Shown: positions 1-5,083 of the stretch, one piece after another
Layout: each line of letters begins with the position of its first letter
How positions within the stretch are numbered: the stretch's first letter is position 1
Source of the DNA: Gemmatimonadota bacterium
GTDB lineage: Bacteria > Gemmatimonadota > Gemmatimonadetes > Gemmatimonadales > Gemmatimonadaceae
DNA length: 8,402 nucleotides
Assembly (NCBI GenBank): GCA_003222065.1
Contig: QHUV01000074.1
Span: 1 to 8,402 of the forward strand
Direction: 5' to 3'
The notes under the pieces: generated by a model
What the model saw: the letters and a program-made list of their open reading frames with translations, nothing else
Database searches by the model: none
Told to the model about the DNA's origin: nothing
Translations under genes and position numbers: made by a program

Positions 1-194
1 AAGCCGAACTTGACATCATACTCGAGGCGCTCACCGGCAGCGAATGGAACCGCGGCGCGCGCCGCCGGCGTGGCGACATCCCCGGATTGGGTAACGTTCT
101 GCGCTCGTAGCAGCGCGGGCAGCACGAGTGCGGCGCACGCGAGCGCGCCAATGGGCGTCAGCAAGTGTCGCCGGCCGCGCTCAACGAGCGGCAT
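1..194 (-). CDS. Exported DUF3108-type protein, N-terminal part only (runs off the left edge)
   Basis: Reading the minus strand from an ATG at 194 gives an open frame of 64 codons to the window edge. It starts MPLVERGRRHLL, continues with a hydrophobic stretch ending LLRAQ (a plausible signal peptide with cleavage near the AQ), and then a linker. The visible end reads PFAAGERLEYDVKFG. That GE-L-YDV-FG pattern is what I know as the opening strand of DUF3108 domains, periplasmic beta-rich proteins of unknown function. The ATG lies inside the 3' end of the upstream glycosyltransferase gene, whose stop is at 181-183, giving a 14-bp overlap that suggests translational coupling in one transcript. 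A GTG two codons upstream (200) is an alternative start. A GGGG run just before gives a weak ribosome-binding site. The family call rests on a short segment only. Confidence 0.7.
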   Translation of the reverse strand, partial: MPLVERGRRHLLTPIGALACAALVLPALLRAQNVTQSGDVATPAARAAVPFAAGERLEYDVKFG

Positions 195-942
195 CAGCAC
201 CCCGCGCCGGAGAGCGTCGGCGTTGCATGCGACCGAAATGGAAGAGATCAACGGCATCGCCCCATGGATGAATGCGGCTTCCGCGTGGGCGCAGGTCGTA
301 CCGTGGCTGGAGAGCGACCGTCTCGATGCGACGCGCGAAGGGAGCAGTGCGCACGAGGAGATCGACGTTGGCGGCCCACACCGTACCCTGGACGACCGGG
401 TCGTCGCCTGCGTGACGAATGAGGTCACGCAGGAGCGTTATGCGATACAGGCGAAACGTGCCGAACGGATCGGAGACTCCGGAGACGGACGGCCGAAGAA
501 TCCACGGCGCCACACGTCGCATCCATCGAACCGGCTTCGGCGGCGAGTCCTTGTCCGCGACCGGCGGACGCTCGGCGACGACGAGATCGGCGCCTCCCTC
601 GAAGCGCTTGATCAGCTCGGGCAGATGTTCCGGCTGGTCGGTGAAGTCGGCCTGCATGACGATCATCGCGTCGCGTCGCGGATAGCGAGTGCGTCGCGAC
701 ACCTCGCGGCAGAGCACATCGAGGGCACGCGCATAGCCGACATGCTCGGGGGTGCCCATGATCGTCAGTGGTAGCACGTCGGTGTACGCCTGCAACGTCT
801 CGGAGGTCGCGTCCGTGCTGCCGTCATTGAAGACGAGGATCTCATACTCGCGCGGATAGTCCTGGAAGACTTTGCGAATGCGCCAGAGTAGTAAACCGAC
901 AGTGGGCGCTTCGTCGTAAGCGGGAATGCAGATGTACAGCAA
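181..942 (-). CDS. Glycosyltransferase family 2, DPM1-like (GT-A fold)
   Basis: The 253-residue protein should transfer a sugar from a nucleotide or polyprenyl donor; the acceptor cannot be read from sequence. It opens with CIPAYDEAPTVG (residues 5-16), the standard GT2 nucleotide-binding strand, followed by FNDGSTDAT at 38-46. The usual DxD metal-binding motif appears as QAD at 97-99 in MQADFTDQPEHL, so the first Asp is Gln. DPFGTFRLYR at 158-167 matches the DPxSGFRLYRR-like element of dolichol-phosphate-mannose-synthase-type enzymes. I see no signal peptide and no C-terminal membrane anchor, so a soluble or peripheral inner-face enzyme is likely. The start is TTG at 942, chosen because the IPAY strand begins immediately after it and a GAGGA sits 6 nt upstream. 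The frame is open further upstream but without an ATG. The exported DUF3108 gene overlaps its 3' end. The family is sure, the substrate unknown. Confidence 0.9.
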   Translation of the reverse strand: MLYICIPAYDEAPTVGLLLWRIRKVFQDYPREYEILVFNDGSTDATSETLQAYTDVLPLTIMGTPEHVGYARALDVLCREVSRRTRYPRRDAMIVMQADFTDQPEHLPELIKRFEGGADLVVAERPPVADKDSPPKPVRWMRRVAPWILRPSVSGVSDPFGTFRLYRITLLRDLIRHAGDDPVVQGTVWAANVDLLVRTAPFARRIETVALQPRYDLRPRGSRIHPWGDAVDLFHFGRMQRRRSPARGADAAR

Positions 943-948
943 CGAGCG

Positions 949-953
949 TCCTC
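949..953 (-). promoter_or_regulatory. Shine-Dalgarno for the TTG-started glycosyltransferase
   Basis: On the minus strand GAGGA lies 6 nt before the TTG at 942. It is the best support for using this non-ATG start, since no ATG or GTG precedes it nearby in frame. Confidence 0.5.
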
Positions 954-960
954 GAAGGAA

Positions 961-970
961 ATCGTACGAT
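961..970. other. Perfect 10-bp palindrome ATCGTACGAT upstream of the glycosyltransferase
   Basis: The palindrome lies 18 bp upstream of the TTG start in the divergent gap. On the minus strand it includes TACGAT, which could serve as a weak -10 element, but I find no matching -35. It could be an operator half of unknown kind or chance. The neighbouring plus-strand TTGACA at 986-991 has no good -10 at the expected distance. Confidence 0.2.
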
Positions 971-1081
971 GAGACCGAATTCGCGTTGACACGCGAGCTG
1001 GAAGGAAAGTTAGAGCGCCTGCAAGTGCATCCGCCACTCGTTTCAGATCGTTCGGCTCGATCGTCGGTTTAGCGAGCCGTG

Positions 1082-1130
1082 GCGTGGAGCGTGGAGCGCT
1101 GAGCATCGAGCGCAGAGCGCAGAGCGCCGC
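1082..1130 (+). repeat. Degenerate tandem heptamer array, about seven units
   Basis: Seven consecutive 7-bp units run from 1082 to 1130. All begin GC, six of them GCG, and the first six end in A. Two adjacent units read GCGTGGA (1082-1095) and two adjacent units read GCGCAGA (1110-1123); the last unit (1124-1130) is degenerate. The consensus is roughly GCGYNGA. The array ends 23 bp before the ATG of the M28 peptidase gene, so it would probably sit in its 5' leader. A related array with the consensus GCGTTGA occurs at 3630-3692. The units are too diverged for a simple recent slippage product, but the strict 7-bp phase is clear. Confidence 0.75.
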
Positions 1131-1153
1131 GCAATTCACCAGTCCCATACCAG

Positions 1154-2788
1154 ATGCGCCGTCATTCTCATCTTCTTACCTCCCTGATACTCGTCATCGT
1201 CGCGTGTTCACACGCGCCGCCGCCACAGACGGCGACCGTGGTGCAGCAAGGTACGCGCGTCGATCCTGGATACTCGATCAATGCCGCGGAGCTGCGGCGC
1301 GATCTGTTCATATTTGCTGATGACTCGTTTCGCGGACGCGAGACAGGAACGGCGGACGCGCAGCGCGCTGCCGCCTTCCTCGCGCGGCGAGTGCAACAAC
1401 TCGGATTGGAACCCGCCGGCGACAGCCTGTACATGCAACGAGTTCCGTTGGTACGCCAGACGTTTGGACGCGCCACGCAATTCACCGTATCACTCGCTGG
1501 CGGCCGTGCGCAGACGCTTCGTCTCGGCGGAGATGTCGCACCGGTGATCTCTCTTGGCGAGGACATGCCCGAACCGCGACGAAGTGCGGACGGTGATCTG
1601 GTCTTCGTTGGGTATGGCCCGATCGACGACGCCGAGGCCGCGGAGCTCACGCGCTTCGACCTCGCGGGACGCGTGATCGTTGCGTTGCACGGAGCGCCCG
1701 CCAAAGCGACGAAGGAACACGCCAAGCGGCTACTGTCGCAGCAAGCGCTCGGCGCCCGGATCGGTCACCTGATGGCATTCCGACCGTCGGCAATCGTGCT
1801 CTTGATGGCCGGCGCCGCCGTGGAACAGTATGACCAGCTCTCACCCGAGCTGTTGCGGAGTGTCGCCCTGGAGGGTCACGCGGGCGTTGCGTCGGACACG
1901 ACCCGCCAACTGCCGATGCTGCTCTTGGGTGTGGCGAAGCAGGGCTCACCTCTCTTGCCGACGGGCTGGCCTAACGATGCCGCGCCGCAGCAGCTGGGCA
2001 AACAGCTCTCGGCGCACATCGAAATCGATCGTGTGCCATTCACCGGATACAACGTAGCGGCCGTCGTGCGCGGTCACGATCCCCGATTGAACAAGACATA
2101 TCTGGCGTACGGCGCGCACTACGATCATATCGGCGTGATTCACACCGATGGCCGGCGGTCCGGACGACGAGCCGCGGTCGATTCCATCGCCAACGGCGCC
2201 GACGATGACGGTTCGGGCAGTGTCGCGCTGTTAGCGATAGCTCAACAAATGATGATCTATCGGCCGCGGCGGTCCGTCCTGTTCGTGTGGCACGTCGGTG
2301 AAGAGAAGGGGATGCTCGGCTCGGCGTACTTCACGTCGCATCCCACCGTCCCCATCGACTCGATCGTGACGCAGTTCAACGCCGACATGATCGGCCGGAA
2401 CGAGTCGAACTCAGTCGCGCTCATTGGTCCACGGGCCGCGCCGAACTATCAGAGCTGGCGTCTCGGGATGATCGTCGATTCCGTGAATCGTGCATATCCG
2501 ACGCCCCTTCATATCGAACGTGCGTCAGATGACCCGGACGATCCTGAGCATATCTATCAGCGCAGCGACCATTACAACTACGCGAAGAAAGGCATTCCGA
2601 TCATCTTCTTCACGAGCGGGCTGCACGCCGATTATCACCGCGTCACCGACGAGGCGTCGAAGATCGACTACGACAAATTGGCGCGCGTTTCACGTCTGAT
2701 GTTGGAAGCGGGACTGGCCGTCGCGAATCGGTCGAGCCGACCGACGAGCGAAATGCTCACTGAATCGATTAGCAGTCGTCAGCCGTGA
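1154..2788 (+). CDS. M28-family zinc metallopeptidase, lipoprotein, with PA-like insert
   Basis: The 544-residue protein is a predicted co-catalytic zinc aminopeptidase anchored in the envelope. Residues 1-18 form a lipoprotein signal ending in the lipobox IVAC, with Cys18 as lipidation site. A PA-like region spans roughly 130-290 (VFVGYG, then FDLAGRVIVAL). The M28 catalytic core follows: AHYDHIG at 321-327 (His322 ligand), NGADDDGSGS at 347-356 (bridging Asp among 350-352), GEEKGMLGS at 382-390 (Glu383 catalytic, Glu384 ligand), NADMIGRN at 409-416 (Asp411 ligand) and YHRVTDE at 494-500 (His495 ligand). All expected metal ligands are present, so it should be active. Exact peptide specificity cannot be deduced. 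The ATG at 1154 directly begins the lipoprotein signal. No clear Shine-Dalgarno precedes it, so a leaderless or weakly initiated message is possible. A tandem heptamer array lies just upstream. Confidence 0.93.
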   Translation: MRRHSHLLTSLILVIVACSHAPPPQTATVVQQGTRVDPGYSINAAELRRDLFIFADDSFRGRETGTADAQRAAAFLARRVQQLGLEPAGDSLYMQRVPLVRQTFGRATQFTVSLAGGRAQTLRLGGDVAPVISLGEDMPEPRRSADGDLVFVGYGPIDDAEAAELTRFDLAGRVIVALHGAPAKATKEHAKRLLSQQALGARIGHLMAFRPSAIVLLMAGAAVEQYDQLSPELLRSVALEGHAGVASDTTRQLPMLLLGVAKQGSPLLPTGWPNDAAPQQLGKQLSAHIEIDRVPFTGYNVAAVVRGHDPRLNKTYLAYGAHYDHIGVIHTDGRRSGRRAAVDSIANGADDDGSGSVALLAIAQQMMIYRPRRSVLFVWHVGEEKGMLGSAYFTSHPTVPIDSIVTQFNADMIGRNESNSVALIGPRAAPNYQSWRLGMIVDSVNRAYPTPLHIERASDDPDDPEHIYQRSDHYNYAKKGIPIIFFTSGLHADYHRVTDEASKIDYDKLARVSRLMLEAGLAVANRSSRPTSEMLTESISSRQP

Positions 2789-2896
2789 GTGCCAAGGATA
2801 TTGCTTTTCGCCACGTCGCTCCGTCCGCGGTATAGCACCTGCCTCGTGACCCTGTGATGCCTTCGGGGTACAACCAGGAGACGGAGGAACTGCCTC

Positions 2897-3628
2897 ATGA
2901 TTCTCGCAAATACGAGACAGCATCTCACGCGGAACGACGCACAGCTCGCGATGCGAATTCTCGCACATGGGTCGGATTCCGAGCTGAGTGAGCTCGAAGC
3001 GCGCCTCTCGAACGACGGCATCGATGCTGTTCTGGACGATCCTCGACTGCCGATGGCGCTGGTGAAATCCTCGTCAGGCGTGCACGCCTCGTTTCCCTTG
3101 TTCGCGTACGTGATGGTGCGGCACGCGCTGCGGCGGCTTGGCGAGGGCGACCGACTGCTCGCGGACTATCTCGCGGCAATCGTCGTCCATTTCGGCGTGC
3201 GAGACCGTTCGCATCGCCTAGCGGAGAGCGATGACCAGATCTACGCGGCGCTCGTCGACTTGTACAACGATGTGAACGATCCCGATGCACGTCGCAGCTT
3301 TCTCGTCCGAACACATTTAGGCAACTACGCGCTCTGGCTCAGCGGAATCTTTCCGGATCACGTGGAGCAGCGTCGATGGAATCGCGGCGGCCCTCACCTC
3401 GGCTATTACGAGGAGATGGGACGACGGGGATTTCAGCTCGCGGCGGAGCATCGACTCGCCGAAGAGCACGGGCTCGCACCGCTCTACGCGGCTGCCGCGG
3501 ACCGATTCGGTTTGCTCCGTCTAGCACTCAACTCCCTCAGCGACTGGCTGTTTTTCCCCAACGTCCACACGCCCGAGCGCCTAATGCGTCAGGTGTCGGA
3601 CGAGACGAGGTGGAAGCTCGCTTCGTAG
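2897..3628 (+). CDS. Conserved-looking protein of unknown function, 243 residues
   Basis: I do not recognise the family. The ATG at 2897 has a strong GGAGG at 2883-2887, 9 nt upstream, so this is very probably a real gene. It follows the M28 gene by 108 bp with no evident terminator between. No signal peptide is seen. The protein is mostly alpha-helical by composition, acidic and basic residues alternating, with an aromatic-rich central and C-terminal part: FPLFAYVMVRHAL at 66-78, THLGNYALWLSGIFPDH at 139-155, GGPHLGYYEEMGRRGF at 164-179 and LFFPNVHTPERLM at 218-230. These invariant-looking Gly, Tyr, Trp and His positions resemble a folded, conserved domain rather than a spurious frame. I see no nucleotide-binding, metal or catalytic signature that I can name. 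Its TAG stop (3626-3628) lies at the edge of the palindromic heptamer array that separates it from the convergent hydrolase gene. Confidence 0.85.
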   Translation: MILANTRQHLTRNDAQLAMRILAHGSDSELSELEARLSNDGIDAVLDDPRLPMALVKSSSGVHASFPLFAYVMVRHALRRLGEGDRLLADYLAAIVVHFGVRDRSHRLAESDDQIYAALVDLYNDVNDPDARRSFLVRTHLGNYALWLSGIFPDHVEQRRWNRGGPHLGYYEEMGRRGFQLAAEHRLAEEHGLAPLYAAAADRFGLLRLALNSLSDWLFFPNVHTPERLMRQVSDETRWKLAS

Positions 3629-3629
3629 A

Positions 3630-3692
3630 GCGTTGTGCGTAGCGCGTTGAGCGTTACCGTCAGATCTACGCTCAACGCCCAACGCCCAACGC
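3630..3692. repeat. Palindromic heptamer array between convergent genes
   Basis: Four 7-bp units of GCGTTGA type run from 3630 to 3657, followed by a 7-bp spacer (3658-3664) and four units of the reverse complement type TCAACGC from 3665 to 3692. Pairing the two arms gives 22 matches in 28 positions, with an uninterrupted 11-bp core (3644-3654 against 3668-3678). An imperfect further unit, TCGTAGA at 3623-3629, contains the TAG stop of the plus-strand gene. The TGA stop of the minus-strand hydrolase lies in the right arm at 3672-3674, so its last residues are encoded by the array. The period and consensus match those of the array at 1082-1130, suggesting a dispersed element family in this genome. 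Confidence 0.8.
3644..3678. terminator. Possible bidirectional terminator hairpin
   Basis: GCGTTGAGCGT and ACGCTCAACGC form an 11-bp perfect stem around a 13-nt loop at the meeting point of two convergent genes. The position suits a two-way transcription terminator or RNA 3'-end stabiliser. Neither side has a T-run, so it is not a classical intrinsic terminator, and the call depends on the position and the stem alone. Confidence 0.4.
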
Positions 3693-4403
3693 GAGGGCGA
3701 ACGCCGAGAAGAGATTGCGATCCCACGGCTCGGGAGTCTCCACGAGCTCCTCGGGGTGCCATTGCACGCCAAGCGTCCACCATGCCGGATCCGCGGCCTC
3801 GACCCCTTCGATGATGCCATCGACGGATCGCGCCGATACACGAAGCTCGTCAGAGACGAGGGCCAGCGCCTGATGATGAAAGGAGTTTGTCGTCAGGCAG
3901 TCCGCGCCGAGGGCGCCGGCAAGCCGAGAGTCCGGCTCGACACGCACCTCGTGCACACGATCGTCACGGCCGCGCCCAGGGTCATGGTCAATCGTCCCTG
4001 GGCATTGACTCGGAATGTCCTGTACGAGGGTACCGCCGAATGCCACATTCATGACTTGAATGCCGCGGCAGATCGCGAGCGTCGGAAGCCGGCGTCGACG
4101 GGCGTCGATGATCAGCGCGATCTCGCTTTCGTCGCGTCCTTCGTGGACCTCCACGGTGGGGTGTGCCGGCTCTCCATAACGCGCCGGGGCGACGTCCTCT
4201 CCGCCGGTGACGACCAAACCGGCGAGTCCATCGAGAATGACGCTCGCCAGTGCGGCCGAGAGAGGGGGAATGACGAGCGGCACGAGCCCGACACGTTCGA
4301 GCGCGGCGGTATAAGCGACGTTCACGCGCACGCGCGGTACGCCGCGAATGAGCTCTGTCGTCGCCGTCACGCCAACGAGCCTTGAAACGGAAGTAGTCGA
4401 CAA
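3672..4403 (-). CDS. Gamma-glutamyl-gamma-aminobutyrate hydrolase family protein (peptidase C26, PuuD-like)
   Basis: The 243-residue protein is a class I glutamine-amidotransferase-fold hydrolase expected to cleave gamma-glutamyl amide bonds in the cytoplasm. Visible signatures are VTGGEDVAPARYGE at 65-78 (the oxyanion-side GGxD-P-xY element), AICRGIQVMNVAFGG at 110-124 with nucleophile Cys112, NSFHHQA at 173-179, and GVQWHPEE at 212-219 giving His216 and Glu218 of the triad. The length is normal for the family. The start is TTG at 4403: an in-frame TGA lies upstream and I see no ATG or GTG that would keep the N-terminal strand RLVGVTA. No good Shine-Dalgarno precedes it. No puu-type polyamine genes are adjacent, so putrescine catabolism is not supported by context. 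The C-terminus (ALGVGR) is encoded inside the heptamer array. Confidence 0.92.
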   Translation of the reverse strand: MSTTSVSRLVGVTATTELIRGVPRVRVNVAYTAALERVGLVPLVIPPLSAALASVILDGLAGLVVTGGEDVAPARYGEPAHPTVEVHEGRDESEIALIIDARRRRLPTLAICRGIQVMNVAFGGTLVQDIPSQCPGTIDHDPGRGRDDRVHEVRVEPDSRLAGALGADCLTTNSFHHQALALVSDELRVSARSVDGIIEGVEAADPAWWTLGVQWHPEELVETPEPWDRNLFSAFALALGVGR

Positions 4404-4416
4404 GTGTCTAATTCGG

Positions 4417-4446
4417 TTGCGTGGACTGTGCGCGACTCACTATCCT
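4417..4446 (+). promoter_or_regulatory. Candidate sigma70-type promoter for the coiled-coil/Omp85 pair
   Basis: TTGCGT (4417-4422), an 18-bp spacer and TATCCT (4441-4446) lie 29 bp before the GTG of the coiled-coil gene, within the 72-bp divergent gap shared with the hydrolase gene. Each box matches the consensus only partly (3 of 6 and 4 of 6). Confidence 0.3.
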
Positions 4447-4475
4447 AAGCCCGCTTCGCCCCGAGGCCAACGACC

Positions 4476-5066
4476 GTGTTCGAGAGTTTGCGAAAGTCGC
4501 TCGACGACCTGCTATCACGTTCGACGCCGCCGGAGGAGCGCCGTCAGATCGTGTCGCGTATGCGAGATACGCTCGTGCAGGCCAAGGTCGGGCTTCAGGA
4601 TCTGCGCGATGCGCTAGCTCAATCGCGCAAGCGACTCGAGACAGAGCGGCAGGAGCTGGACACGGTGCAGCGTCGCAAGCGACTTGCCGAGCAAATCGGG
4701 GACGCGGAGACGGTGCGCATCGCCGTTCAATATGAGCAGATGCACGCTGAGCGTCTCGAGGTCCTCACCCGGAAGCTCGAGGCGCAAGAGAGCGAGCTGG
4801 CTCTGGCGGAGCGCGACGTTACGCAAATGATGGCCGAGCTGCGCGCGGCAGCCAGCGGAATACCCCTCGCGGGCGAGCGCGGTCATGCCGCCGCGGTGAA
4901 TGCCGCGATGGAGGAGATCGAGTCCGATCTCGGCGGCGGGCCATCAGGGAAGCGAGGATCGCTGCGTGAGGAGATCGATGGCCTCTCGCGTGCGCGCACT
5001 CGCGCGGATCACGAGGCGGACGCGACGCGAAAGCTCGAAGAGCTGAAGCGTCGCATGGGCAAGTAG
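4476..5066 (+). CDS. Cytoplasmic coiled-coil protein, function unknown
   Basis: The 196-residue protein has no signal peptide or membrane segment. Residues about 17-125 are rich in Glu, Arg, Gln, Leu and Ala with heptad-like spacing and almost no Gly or Pro, so a long helical hairpin or coiled coil is likely. A Gly-containing break at about 126-160 (including GGGPSGKRG) separates a second helical segment to the C-terminus. The helical layout recalls PspA/IM30-type proteins at a distance, but I cannot point to a diagnostic PspA motif, so no function is assigned. The start is GTG at 4476, with GAGG at 4463-4466 spaced 9 nt. The stop is 17 bp before the GTG of the Omp85-type gene, so the two are probably co-transcribed. 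That hints at an envelope-linked role, but this is inference. Confidence 0.85.
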   Translation: MFESLRKSLDDLLSRSTPPEERRQIVSRMRDTLVQAKVGLQDLRDALAQSRKRLETERQELDTVQRRKRLAEQIGDAETVRIAVQYEQMHAERLEVLTRKLEAQESELALAERDVTQMMAELRAAASGIPLAGERGHAAAVNAAMEEIESDLGGGPSGKRGSLREEIDGLSRARTRADHEADATRKLEELKRRMGK

Positions 5067-5074
5067 ATCCCCGC

Positions 5075-5078
5075 GGAG
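5075..5078 (+). promoter_or_regulatory. Shine-Dalgarno favouring the GTG start of the Omp85-type gene
   Basis: GGAG lies 5 nt before GTG 5084 and 14 nt before the alternative in-frame ATG 5093. The spacing favours the GTG start, though 5 nt is on the short side. Both starts leave a functional signal peptide. Confidence 0.4.
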
Positions 5079-5083
5079 CGCGC

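Noticed and set aside
10..774. Long plus-strand open frame of 254 codons
   Set aside because: It lies opposite the glycosyltransferase and the DUF3108-type gene, has low-complexity Arg/Ser/Ala composition and matches no family; long antisense frames are common in GC-rich genes.
986..1014. Perfect TTGACA (986-991) as a promoter for the M28 gene
   Set aside because: At 16-18 bp spacing the downstream hexamers (around GTTAGA) are poor -10 elements, and the site is about 160 bp from the start codon.
2801..2836. TTGCTT and TATAGC as a promoter of the 243-residue gene
   Set aside because: The 24-bp spacing is too long for a sigma70 promoter and no better pair is visible.
3630..3692. CRISPR array or mobile-element end
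   Set aside because: Units are only 7 bp with no unique spacers, and there is no transposase, target duplication or cas gene nearby.
3756..4385. Plus-strand open frame of 209 codons opposite the PuuD-like gene
   Set aside because: The minus strand carries intact catalytic motifs of peptidase C26; the plus frame is Arg-rich without recognisable features.
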